From: Trichoderma breve
Taxonomy: Eukaryota; Ascomycota; Sordariomycetes; Hypocreales; Hypocreaceae
Length of the DNA: 64,000 nucleotides
Reading direction: 5' to 3'
NCBI RefSeq assembly: GCF_028502605.1
Contig: NC_079237.1
Span: 1,488,001-1,552,000 of the forward strand
Positions 21,922 to 32,800 of this stretch are shown here, one piece after another (the first letter of the stretch is position 1; each line of letters starts with the position of its first letter). The notes beneath the pieces were generated by a model that worked only from the letters and a program-made list of their open reading frames with translations, had not been told where the DNA came from and searched no databases. The position numbers and the translations under genes were made by a program.

Positions 21922-23625
21922 ATGACGACAATCATTAGCCTTCGACAGCCGCTGGAACTTCTTAGCATGAGCGACCAGCCAGTGCGCCGATCAAAGCGCC
22001 AGCCGGGTTCGTTGGCCCATGACTCCAAAGAACAGGAAGACGGAGGAGACAAGAGACTGATGCTGACGAGGAAAACAGCCGCCGACTATGAACAAGACGA
22101 CGATTTTCAGTTTGTGCGGAAATCAAAAAAGGCAAAAACCGCCGAGGAGCAGCCCGTAAATCTTCCCGTGAGGAAATCGAGAGGAAGGCCATCTGCGGCG
22201 GCCGTAGCAGCGAGGGAGCGGGCGGTGAGGGAGTCGATTGGCGGCGATGAGGACGTGGAGCTGATTGCGGCGGAGCCGGCCCGGAAGTCGACAGCGGCAG
22301 CGACGAAAAAGTCTTCTTCATCACGGCGAAAGGCGTCAAGTGACGCGGTCCAGGACGAGCCGCCCGCCAAGGCCTCAAAGAGGGGAACGAGGAAGAGCTC
22401 GCGAGTATCAAACGAAGATGCAGCACTGGAGGAGGAGCAGCAGCCTCCGCCGCGGACCAATGGCTCTTCAACCAGCCAGAGCCGTAGCAAGAAGACGTCG
22501 AAGCCCAAGGCGCCACCACCGGTGACACAGGAGGTGGAGGAGGACATGTCAATAGTAGAGGAGACGGCGGAACGGCCAACCAAGATCGCGCTCCCAATGA
22601 GCGACACACCCATCATCAACCGCAACAAAGAGATGCGAAAGAAAGGAGGAAACGGCAGCCGGAGAAGCAGTCTGGGATCTCGTGGACGCAGAGCGAGCTC
22701 ATTAATCGAGAGCGGGCAGACGGCTATTCCGCATCGCGAGGTTAGCACGTCTGCATTTTACAAGCACATCGAGGCGGATTTACTGGAACCGCGGCGGATG
22801 AAGCAGCTGCTGATATGGTGCGGTGAACGAGCGCTGTCGGAGAAACCTCGCGGTACCTTGAACTCAGGAGCAGTGCTAGGAGGTAAGCACTTTTTCCATT
22901 GGTTTTAAAATCAGTGTTTATGATGGCAATCCCATTTTGCTAACTGATTTGTTACTAGCCCGTGCGATTCAAGACCAGCTGCTCAAAGACTTTGCGTCAA
23001 GATCCGACTTTTCAGACTGGTTCAACAGAGAGGACAAAGCACCAAAAGCACCAGTCATACTAAGGCCAAATCCCCGTAACATTGAGCTGGACGAGAAACT
23101 AGCAACGTTGCAGGCGAGAATCAAGAGGCAAGTCGCGTTTGGGTAATGCTTTCAACATGGAAACCAACTAACTCGGAGTTTAGACTGCAAGAAGAAAAGA
23201 AAGCATGGCTAGCAATACGAAAACCACCGCCAGAGCAACCCCCTCTGTTCACACCAAAAGAAAAGGAAGCGGAAACAATCACACTGCCTGATTTCGACTT
23301 GTTAGACCCCGATGAAGGCAAAATAAGGGGCTTCCTCGTCGACGAAACCAACTCATTTGCAAGCATACGATCACAGACACAAGCACGGCTACGGAACATC
23401 CAATCGTCTCTCGAATTTGAAGTGGATCAATTAGCAGACAATGTTCATAAGCTGGAACAACGGGTCAAGGTCGCGGGCACGGAGGCCGACCGAGTTCTGA
23501 GTCTAAGCGCCGTGAGACTACGGGAGCGAGAAGAAAAGGAGAGGAAGAGGGCAGGAACCAAAGAGATGCCGATAATGGAGGTGTTGAGAAGCTTAAGCTT
23601 AATACTGCCCGAAGGAGGGGGTTGA
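21922..23625 (+). CDS. dsn1: Kinetochore protein DSN1/Mis13 (Mis12-MIND complex)
   Basis: The product is the Dsn1/Mis13 subunit of the Mis12 (MIND) complex, which links centromeric chromatin to outer-kinetochore Ndc80. The N-terminal ~240 residues are disordered, basic and Ser/Lys-rich, with Ser-Arg sites of Aurora-B type (RRSSLGSRGRRASS). The conserved domain starts at IPHREVSTSAFYKHIEADLL and continues through RRMKQLLIWCGERAL and a C-terminal coiled coil. Exons are 21922-22882, 22959-23127 and 23184-23625. Intron 2 is best read as GC-AG (AG|GCAAGT at 23128, acceptor 23183), joining RIKR directly to LQEEKKAW. The alternative GT donor at 23143 gives a 41-nt intron and adds QVAFG. The upstream ATG gives 523 residues; Met16 at 21967 is a second possible start. 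Confidence 0.88.
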
Positions 23626-24855
23626 TGATTTTGTGGAAGTTGGAAAAAGAAGACTTGTCCCCTTATCGCACTTTCCTGGCATTTTCATAAAGGCTCTGCT
23701 TCATTCATGATACCCTTCCTGTCTCTCCTCCCTCTTTTTTGCCAACTCCTTGTACAAAAGGACCTGCAACATGGATTTGTGCCTTGATTATTTTAGTTTC
23801 CCATTTTCTTTTTTTCATGAGACATACTGATGACGACACGAGGCGGCACGGCGCTCGGTTTGATTTGATGGATTTTTTCATTCCGCCTTCCTTTTATTTC
23901 TTTCTCTCTCTCCTATTTCCGTTTTGGTGGGGTGGTTTGGGTTTACACTTGATTGGGGTGATTGGGTACCGTTTGCTTGAATCAAATCCATACTTTTGAT
24001 TTTTACTTCTTCTCTCTCATAAAGCAAAGCTTGTTAGACTGGTGGCCTGTGTTTTTGTTTTTGGGATGCAATTGGGGTGGGAATTATATACCGATTCGAT
24101 TGGCAGAAAGGGGGATGAAAGCAAGTGCTGAGCTTTGGCTGATGGATAGCGAAGGAGGAAAAGCTGGATGAGGTGAGGAGGGATAGGGACAATACGGAGC
24201 GTGTATCTAGTCTTCCGCTTCTCCCCCTTTTGGAATGAGACAGGTAGTTGACCTGGTTTACTTGTCTGCCATTTTTGGTTTGCCGCGCTTCGGAAGATAT
24301 TCTCCGTCGCTCTCTTCCGTCGCTTTCCTCCCCCACGTTCTGAAAATATGCCTCCGCGGCTTTTTTCCCCCTGTTCTAGAAAACATGTTCCCTCGTCGCT
24401 TATCGCTTTCTTTCCCGCGTTGAAGAAATACTTTCCTCCGCCGCTCTCTTCCCCGTGTTCTGGAAGATATTGTCGGCGTGCTTTTTGGTATTTCTCTGCC
24501 CTCTCGGGACGGATGAAACGATGGAGGGCATGCAGCCTTCCTATTTGAGATGCAGATGTGCTGCCGACCCAACAACCAACAGCCTGCAACCAATAGCTAG
24601 AAGCAATATGGAAATGAGGGGGTCAAGCTGAAAAGACCAAAGCAAGGCTGAATCTTTCTTTGTCCCCGCTCGCCCGAGGAAGCCCAGCCTTTCGTCTCTC
24701 ATGGCGATCTGTGTACATCAGATGCGGCATGGCAGCCATTGAGCGAATTGCACTGCTTAAACCGCACTTTGATCCGCTTCTGATAAAGGCTTGTTTGTCT
24801 CTCGGAGCTCTTGGGAGGGACGAAATACGGATCCTCTCCCTCTCTGCTACCAACC
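23626..24855. promoter_or_regulatory. DSN1 3' flank and upstream region of the membrane-protein gene
   Basis: The first 450 bp are T-rich and probably include the DSN1 3' UTR. From 24289 to about 24490 lies a degenerate tandem array, listed separately. I see no gene: minus-strand frames such as 24017-24589 simply read through the repeat and lack any domain. Confidence 0.45.
24289..24490. repeat. Degenerate minisatellite with an 84-bp dimeric period
   Basis: A GTTCTgGAAgATAtt-like core followed by CCTCcGtCGCT...TTTCC recurs at 24289, 24337, 24373, 24419 and 24457. Spacings alternate 48, 36, 46 and 38 bp, so two core variants form a repeating unit of about 84 bp (24289, 24373, 24457). Copies are diverged but alignable by eye. 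The array ends about 370 bp upstream of the membrane-protein ATG. Confidence 0.6.
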
Positions 24856-26106
24856 ATGGCAGTAACTAATCTCCGCGAGAATCTTGGCCCTCTGACGACA
24901 ACCTTTACTCCGCCAACCGACTGTACAGGTCTTCAGTTCGTTGCAGATAGCGCAGTTGGTCAGAACATCGCCGCCAGTCTCTTTTGCAACAACCCATCAT
25001 CGTCGAACGCGCCCGATTTTAATGGCGTCTCTGTCATCAAATCATGCTTTCCGTCTGGTTTCGCGTCTTTTTACAACAAAGATTGGCTTACCGCTCCTTA
25101 TTTGGAATACGTTGGCGTCTATTCGCCCGCGTCGATCTGTCCATCGGGCTACACGGCCGCCTGTGTTCAGACACGTAGCAAAGGACAGTCGGATCCATTC
25201 GCGAATAAAGCTAACAATGTTGCTTCTGAGATAATATGGAATATGCTGAATGTTGGCGAAACCGTGTCAGGATGCTGCCCAACGTAAGTCCAAGACCGCG
25301 TATAAGTCATATCTGGTTGCGATTGTCCACTGACTTCGTTCCTGAAAATAAGCGGCTACGGCTGTGATACTTTTATTGCTTCACTGTGCACATCACGTCC
25401 AGCGAGCCCCATTACCGTGACGGACGGTCTAACTTGTACCGGCATACTTCCACCGGTCTCGGATCCCACAGTGGCCGACCTTGCCATTGCTATGAGAGTG
25501 ATGGTGGTACATACAGCTACATCGGAGCATACAGCAACTCGTACCACGACATCTTCAGCTCCTGCTTCATCCGTTCCTTCTCCATCCGCTCCCGCATCCT
25601 CCGTTCCTAGTGAAAACCCCCCCTCCAAGCCAAGCCAGGGACTGCCCCTCGCGGCGAAGATTGCCATCGGAGTGGTCATCCCTCTGATAGTGATCCTTTC
25701 AGGGGCAGCGTGCTTTTTCATCTATAGGTATAGAAGAAGACGAAAGCTGTTGCAAGCAGGACAGGGGCTCGGGCGAGATGCACGCGGCAACGGTGGCGAT
25801 GACCTGGAAACCCCGAAGCCGGAGCTGCCAGGCGATGAAGGTTTGGTGGTTTCTGGACCAAATGGCACTGCCTTTCGGAAGCCTGAATTGGATGCTACGA
25901 CATCCGGCCCAGGTGGTCTGGTGGAACTGCCTGCTGAATTGGCTGGTGGTGGAATATCAGAGTTGCATGGTGGCCCTGGTCCCGGTGAACTTGATTCCAG
26001 GTCTAAAGGTTCGAATGACATTGATGCGGTTAGGCAAGATGTAAATATTCAGCATGTAGATGAGGGAGGCAAAGGATTATGGCAATGGAGCAGCTATTGG
26101 GACTAG
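24856..26106 (+). CDS. Single-pass membrane protein with Cys-rich ectodomain, function unknown
   Basis: The 393-residue protein has exons 24856-25283 and 25353-26106 with a 69-nt GT-AG intron. I do not recognise a named family. The first ~160 residues carry about ten cysteines, including the motif SGCCPTGYGCDTF formed across the splice junction. A Ser/Thr/Pro-rich stretch (about 194-240) follows, likely O-glycosylated. One strong membrane segment comes next (residues 245-267, KIAIGVVIPLIVILSGAACF) with an immediate stop-transfer RYRRRRK, then a cytosolic tail of about 120 residues. The layout resembles fungal WSC/Mid2-type wall sensors. Unlike those, there is no cleavable signal peptide: the N-terminus is MAVTNLRENLGPLTTTFTPP. 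The ATG at 24856 has a good context (ACCATGG), and the frame upstream offers only TTG. Confidence 0.75.
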
Positions 26107-26590
26107 CATAGGCGGTTGTGATCCAGTTCTAGAGAGGTAGTGATATAAGTGTTGAGAGATATCTAATAAATCCCTATATATAAAAGGAAATCAATTAAAT
26201 ATGATCAAAAGTCAGAAGTTTTAGTAGTTGGCGTTCTGAGGACATCAATTGTGAGCCACCAAACTCGCAAATGTACGCTGACAGCACCCATCATTCATGG
26301 ATCTAAATTGTCTTTTATTAAAGCTGAAAAGGTTTCTCCTCACGTTCCCTTTTTTTGTATCCTCCTCATCTCGATGAATCATACATCATGATATAACAAA
26401 CGCCAGTGCATACCTACCACCCCTTTCCGCCTTCTGTATCCGTATGCCAACATGCAGCAAAACTGCAATGTAATAGTATCGCTCCAAAGCCCCCCAACAA
26501 GCATAACAGCCTCTCTCCCCCTTTCTCTCTCCCCACCTCCTCCTCCTTCTCCCCCTTGATATAAATTGATAAGTTTTGTAATCAGAGAAT
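26107..26590. other. Convergent 3' flanks of membrane-protein gene and ERV25
   Basis: The spacer is AT-rich near 26150-26220 and shows a long pyrimidine run at about 26510-26560 (purine-rich in the ERV25 sense). It is best explained as two facing 3' UTRs. I see no gene. Confidence 0.45.
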
Positions 26591-27436
26591 TTAGATCAAG
26601 TGCTTGGATCGGAAGTACGCCCTCAGGTACATAATCTGCCACGCCCACAGGATGACGAGCAACCAGGTCGTTCCGACGCCGAACCACTTGACACGGTTGT
26701 TTGTGCTCTCGTTGGTGTCGCGCAGCTTCTGCTCGCGCTGGCGCAGGTAGTCCATCTCGCGGACGACCTCGGCGGTGAGCTCCTCGATGCGGCGCAGCTC
26801 GGCCTCGACGGGCTTGAGCTTCTCGGTGGCCTGGATGGCGGACCAGTCCTTTGCGTCGGCGCCAATGTCGATGTCGAGCTCGACGGTGCGGAGGTTGATG
26901 GCGGGCTTGTTGGCTGTTTGGATTATATGTCAGTAAACATGTCTTGTTGTAGGTTTTGAGTTGAGTCTTAAGGGGGGTTTGTTGTTTGGAGAAAAAAGGG
27001 AGGAGGGGCCGTTCAGTTGAGGCAACGTACGTCCAACCATGAGGTTCTCAAAGCACACGTCAAAAGCGGCATCAGCGTGAGAAGTAAAGACGATTCTCGA
27101 CTCGCCGGCAACGTCCTTGGATCGGCCGTACTCGTTGCCAATGGCATCACGGACCTGGATTTCCACCTTGTTAGCTTTCTCCTGGTTTCTTTGTTCCCCC
27201 CCGCCATAGGTACATACATGAATGTTGACCAGCATGCCGTCTCCCCTGTAGCCGTCGACGGTCGACGTCACAACCACCAGTGTGTCGCTGCCGACAAAGT
27301 TGCGAATGCAGCGCTCCTTCTTGAGGGACTCGCCGCCGGTGTGGGCCATGAGGTCGAACTTGAGGGCGTTGGCGGCGCTGACGAGCAGCAGCAGGCCGCA
27401 GAGCCACCGCATGGGTGAGAGGGCCGATTGCGCCAT
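26591..27436 (-). CDS. erv25: ERV25-like p24 family cargo receptor
   Basis: The 221-residue product is an emp24/gp25L/p24 protein of COPII vesicles, acting with Emp24 in ER-to-Golgi cargo (GPI-protein) transport. Exons are 27436-27218, 27154-27031 and 26913-26591. A signal peptide ([14 protein letters not shown]) precedes the GOLD domain, with disulphide cysteines Cys43 and Cys107. A coiled coil ([20 protein letters not shown]) follows, then a C-terminal membrane segment ([18 protein letters not shown]) and the short tail FRSKHLI. For intron 1 I chose the acceptor at 27155, which restores the conserved [14 protein letters not shown] and has a branch point CTAAC at a normal distance. Two other in-frame AGs upstream would insert 4 or 9 residues. 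It is divergent from U1-C. Confidence 0.93.
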
Positions 27437-27833
27437 GGCCTGTGTTGGTATAGAATATCTCGACTGCTGCTTGTGGATTGTCGAGGCTCAACGGGTGTGT
27501 TGATTGGAATGGCAGTTCACCAAAGCAAAGCCCAGGGATTGAAGCTACAATTGGAGTCCAGACTGACCACCTTGGCTCTAATTCACACCAGCCGCAAAAG
27601 GTACAGGTGTCGCGTTTGGGGCTACTGTGGCTGGTGGCCAGATAAAGGGCCAAAAGGGAGCATCGGCCAATCAGGAGCCCGGGTGATAAGCTCGGCGTCA
27701 CGTGTGGGGCAGCCTCGCCGTTCTTTTTCGGGACAAGCCCCAGCCTTTTGCTACAGCTGCATGCATTTGCCTTGATGGTATGATTCTTCCTGTATCAATC
27801 TGAAGCAAAAACACCCAGCGCAATCCAGTCACG
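27437..27833. promoter_or_regulatory. Bidirectional promoter ERV25 / U1-C
   Basis: Only 397 bp separate the two start codons, so both promoters share this DNA. A TCACGTGTGG E-box-like site lies near 27697. There is no clear TATA box, in keeping with two housekeeping genes. Confidence 0.5.
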
Positions 27834-28840
27834 ATGCCCAAGTGTATGTTTCCCTCTTCCCTCTCCAAATGGCTCAATCAACCAAAGCTAACGCATCTCT
27901 ACAGTCTTTTGTACGTCGAAACCCATCCACCAGCCAGTCAAAAACACCCTCTGCGACGCGCTCCCTCATGAGATCCCTCCTCCCGTCTAACTTTCAACCA
28001 CAACAGGCGACTACTGCGATGTCTACCTCACGCACGACTCCATGTCGGTGCGCAAGGCCCACAACAGCGGCCGAAACCACCTGCGCAACGTCGTAGACTA
28101 TTACCAGCGTTCGTCCCGACCTCTTGTCTCTCCTTCTCCATATTCCGCCACTGACATGTGTCATCCATTGTACAGAAATTGGTCACGAAAAGGCCCAGTC
28201 CGTCATTGACTCGATTACCTCCTCGTACGCTGCCGAGGGCCAGGCCCATGCGAACCCGATGCTTCTTCAGAACCAACCCGGCCAGGGATTTCCCGCCTTT
28301 GGCTTCCCCGGTGGTATGTCATGTTACATCCCCTGGTTTCCTTGTCTCGCCACTTTATCTTCACTATCGAAAACTATATGGATGAGAGCGAGAAGGGAAA
28401 ATCTGGAAGACGCAGAAAACAGAACTAACATGGCTATTTTATTAGGCATCCCTCCGCCATTCCCCGGTATGCCTGGAGCTCCTCCCGGCCAATTCCCCCA
28501 AGGCCTCCCACGTATGTCCTCATCCTCTTCTGTCGTTCTTCTCTCACACATATTCTAATCCCAATACTCAGCACCTCCCGGCGGTCGCGGCATGCCCTCC
28601 ATGCCCCCCTTCCCTCCCGGTCCCAACGGAATGCCTCCCATCCCCCCCAACGGCCTCCCCTTTCCTCCACCTGGCGGCCTTCCTTTCCCGCCTCCTGGCG
28701 CACCTGGAGGTCCTGGTTTCCCGCCACCAAACTTCGCTGGTATGCCGGGCATGCCGGTTCCGCCGCCTGGGCAGCATTCGTTCCCTCCGCCTGGATTTCC
28801 TGCTGGGGGGCCGCCTGCTCCTGGACAGGATAGGCGGTGA
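27834..28840 (+). CDS. yhc1: U1 snRNP protein C (U1-C) with a 6-nt microexon
   Basis: U1-C is the U1 snRNP subunit that stabilises pairing of U1 snRNA with the 5' splice site. The 196-residue product comes from six exons: 27834-27843, 27905-27910, 28007-28108, 28176-28313, 28446-28511 and 28572-28840. The first exons are tiny: 10 nt, then only 6 nt (TCTTTT), between introns with clear CTAAC branch points. Joining them gives [20 protein letters not shown], the universal U1-C start. The zinc ligands Cys6, Cys9, His24 and His30 match the family. The tail is Pro/Gly/Met-rich, as usual for U1-C. No other reading of the 5' end gives the conserved finger with both aromatic residues. Confidence 0.95.
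27905..27910 (+). other. yhc1: 6-nt microexon of the U1-C gene
   Basis: The six bases TCTTTT are bounded on the left by an intron of 61 nt (GTATGT...GCTAACGCATCTCTACAG) and on the right by one of 96 nt (GTACGT...TCTAAC...CAACAG). They supply the last two bases of Phe4, all of Phe5 and the first base of Cys6. Skipping them keeps the frame and gives MPKCDYCD. Both flanking donors and acceptors are strong. Confidence 0.88.
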
Positions 28841-29808
28841 TGAGCTAGGGGTTTCGGGAGTTGATTGGTATTTATTGAGTTAAGATTTAGTGATGGGTTA
28901 ATATTTGGCGCATGAGGCGTTTCGTTCTTTTGGCATTTCACAGCACATAAACCAGTTTCAGTAGACCAAAGGATGAAAAGCCATCCAAAATATGACAATA
29001 TTTTTCTCAAAATGACTTTTTGCAATTCGAGCATACATCATATCTGGGGAACATTGAACCAAAGCACACGTCATTCATTCTCATTCTTAAAACAGTTCCT
29101 TCTCTCGTTTCACTCTCAAAAATCATTAATGCATATAACATCATTGCCAGCAAAAAAGAAAAAAAGACATCGTAGCAATCAAATTTCTCGCCCCCAACGT
29201 CTTCTATAATACAGCTAACATCAAAAAGAAAAGAAAACGTAAAGCAAGATGAGATGAGAAAAAAAAGGCATTTCATTCGTTTCCAGTTCATGAGATGCCT
29301 CGAAAAGCAATCTAGCCGCCCCCATTCTTTAGATTCCGTATTCTTCATGCAAGGCTAATAGAATAGCCAGCAACATAGCAAAAAAAGACAGAAAGAAAAG
29401 AGGAGCAAAACAATGAGAAAAAGGATATAGAAAAAAAGAGCAAAAACGTAACTCAAAAAGGGGGAGCCCCTTATCAAAATGTACATCCTGACGAGAGCAA
29501 ATTAAAATGAGACGTTGAAAAATTCAAGAAAAGCCCTCCAGGGTCTTTTGTCAATAGATAAAAAAAAAAGACGACAAACTGTAGCATTTCCATCTCTTCA
29601 AAGGCAGAGTCGTCCAAAGCATCAAATCATCAAATCGTTGCAGAATTAATCGTAAATGCAAAATGCTGGCCATCTACTAATGTGTCCCGTCATTTCGTCT
29701 TCAAGAAAATAAAAATCATTCGTCCTTTGTCGTCATCATTGCTTGCATCATCAAGAAAAACGCCAGCAAGTAGCACCAAGACTCTTCACTTGAAAAAGAA
29801 AAGAAGTC
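28841..29808. other. Facing 3' flanks of U1-C and the 1049-residue gene
   Basis: This A-rich spacer (many AAAAAGAAAA runs between 29140 and 29800 on the plus strand) probably holds the long 3' UTR of the minus-strand gene and the shorter one of U1-C. I see no gene; the frames at 28973-29209 and 29007-29348 are low-complexity. Confidence 0.45.
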
Positions 29809-32800
29809 TTAAAATCGTCCAGCTGGGTCGAATTGAGCCGCCCCGTTGCCGGGTCTGATTACTTCACCAACGCCGTCTCGAACTTCTTTCGGCCCGCTAA
29901 TCATCTGTCGAAGTCTCTGCGAGCGTTTCTCGCGTCGTCTCTCGCTTATCTTTTGCGGAATATTTTGAATCTCTTCCAATTTGCTCCCAATGGAAAATCG
30001 CCGTGAACCCATCACACTGCCTCGACCAATGCTTCGTCTCCGCCAGAACCGTTTGCGAGGCTCACCAACAATCGATCTCGGGTCTCTGCTCTGACTCTGT
30101 CGTCGTCTAATCGATTCAGCGCTGATTTTGCGGCGTACGATGCGCAGATTGCCACTTGATGTCCGTTTGATTGTCCGGCGTTGGGGCCCATGCACGTCAT
30201 CGACATGATACTCTTGTGATGGCAGAATCGAAAAAGTCTGCTTCACCTTTTGGCTAAAGCTCCTTGTTGGTCTTCGCGGGCGGTTGTCCACAGGGGGGTA
30301 TCGATAGACTTCATCATCACGTTCATAATCATCCTCATCGTCACTATATTCGTCCTCATCGGACCTAGGCTCAGAATCCTCATCGCTGATCCACTGGGGG
30401 CGCCAAAACGGATGCAGCTTGTCCTCTTCAGTTGGTTGTTCATTGTCTCTATATAGAGAGATGTCGCTGTCATCACGAGTTCTCCGTGACAAAGAAAAGG
30501 TCCTGGCAAGGAAGCCTGGCCCTCTCGAGGTTGACACGTAGTCGATGGAATGGCGGCGGCGGCTGAAAGCTCTTCTGACGATGGAGGGTCGTCGTGGAGG
30601 CTTCTCCTTCAAAGATTCAAAGTAGTTGCCTTGCAGAATAACTCGCTCGGCCGCAGGCGTCATACCCGATGGTGTGGCAGGAATGAAGTTGATTGCGGGC
30701 GGGTACCTCGGCGGTTGTGGTGGAGCTCGCGGGTTGCGCAGAGGTGAATCGACCTCGAGGGAAGAGAATCTCTTCTGGGGAGGAGTGACGGGAGCCTGAT
30801 CATACAAATGCGCCACCAATGATTTGGGAGGGCTGGAAACGCGCCTCACCAACGCTGCCTCTGACGGCCGGTTCGAGTGATTGACCATAAGAACCGATGA
30901 ATTTTGATGAGGGAACATTTGAACAGCGAGGGCTTCTACCAGCTCAGGGGCCGTTGCACACGTCTCCATGGACGCAACCGAGAAAGGCGTATTCCGCAAC
31001 GGAATCTTCTTCACCGAAAGTACATCGTCGTGCTGATCAACCCCAAGGTGATCAAACGGGTCCTCTCTTTCCAAGTCCTGCATCCCGGGGGATAAGGGGG
31101 ACAGAGGGGACAGAGGGGACAGCGATGGCGTGCTGGGACAGATGATGTGCACTTCTTGGCTGCAATGGCGATTAAGTTGCTGTTCGATTTCGGCATTGTG
31201 TACCTTGACGCTGCTAGCAGTTATTGATTCACGCCTAGAAGCGTTAAGTTGCTGTTCGATCTCGGCATTGTGTAACTTGACGCTGCTAGCAGTTATTGAT
31301 CCACGCCTAGAAGCGTTGCGACTGGTTGGAGCTGAGAGCGACGAAGACCGCTGCGGAATTACCGGGGGGAAATCAATCGTTCTTTCAGATCTATCGGATT
31401 CGGAATACGCTCGACTCCGACGAGCAGGGCGATCAAAGACGGGACCAGAGTTTGCAGATGGCGATACATCACGGGCAGGGGCGGAGTTGACGCTCTTTGC
31501 CTTGTCTGAGTGCCTGCTAGATGCCGATCGAAGAGAAGGCTCCCTGCTCTTGGGACCCCTCGACGATCGTCGTTCAGGGACAATGACTACCGGGATACCA
31601 CCACTCTTCCAAATCTCCCTTCTCGCGGTTCTACTCGAGATGGATCTGTTTGTCGAGTGTGTGACGGTTGAGATGTAACTCTCGCGATCATAGGAATCCA
31701 GCTGACTTTGTGTAACCTTGGAAGGTTTAGGAACCTCCTCTTCTTTTTCTTTCACGTCTTCCACACGGGCTATTGAAGCAGTGTCTACCTTGCTTTCAGT
31801 AGCATTTCTCAAAGTGCTTTGCTTTCGCATGTGGCGCAGAGTTCTCTCCCTTTTCGGGGGGCCATCGACAAGAAAAACCTCGACCACAGTTGACTGGCTA
31901 GAGGTGCTTAATGGTCGCTCTCGCTTTGCCGTCGCCTCTACTTGCGGATGGACCAACTTGGCAGGCTTTCCATCATTGGGTCTCTTCGAAGACGAGACTA
32001 CAGGTGCTGCCTCTTCGAGTTGCATGTTGCGCACAGCTTTCGTGGCGTCGGTAGGCCCGACAGATACTTTGTCTTCAACGACAGGATCATGATGCAAAAT
32101 TGGCCGCGAGGCTCCCGAGGGTCGACGTCGATACTGGTTCTTCTGGGACATAACTGCATTCGACAAGCGGGCATCTTGCGAATGCCCAGCTTCTGGGGCA
32201 GCGTCCCGTCTGTCTACAAATTCAGAAGCTTTTGCCTTCGCTTTTGGCGTAGAGTCGCCTTCTTCTCGCCTTCCATCTCCAGTCGGTGTTCTTTGTGCTC
32301 TATCCGAAGGAGTTATTGGTCGCACCGCATCACGATTAGTAGTAACAGCGTTAGCGGACGGAATGATGGTGGTATGCGAGGCCGCCGAAAACTTGCGAGG
32401 CCATTCGGCTACTGTTTCGTCCTCCGAAGGCGTCACCTCCTCGCGGGCGGTGATGAAGGACTCGGCTCTCGACTCCGTGCCCATTGTGCTCCCCGAAGCC
32501 ATGCGGTCCTTTATGCTGGGCCGCGGGTTCTTGGCGAGGCTTGCAGGATGCGGCGGGGTGACATCTGGAGTCGGGGGGCTGCGCTGGTCCGGAGGGGTGG
32601 CTGGCGGTCGAGTCGCGACGACATTCGGCAGCCTGACGCTACTTTCGGTGCTTGTCGGGCTCGATGCGGCGGCAGAGTGGCTGCTGGAGGATGCGTTTGA
32701 GTGCGCGGGCGGAGTTGGAGGCAAATCAGGCCCGGTGTTTATTCTCCTGAGCTGGTGTTTTAAGGGCTGTGGATTCACGGTCGGGTGAGGCGTCGAGCTT

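Noticed and set aside
22107..22748. 213-codon minus-strand frame opposite DSN1
   Set aside because: Antisense shadow of the Lys/Ser-rich N-terminus of DSN1, giving Ser/Leu/Phe low-complexity.
23143..23183. 41-nt GT-AG intron in DSN1
   Set aside because: Shorter than the other introns of the window and disrupts the coiled coil; the GC-AG reading with perfect AG|GCAAGT is preferred, though not proven.
28555..29034. 159-codon minus-strand frame with Gly/Pro content
   Set aside because: It is the antisense of the Pro/Gly-rich tail of U1-C.
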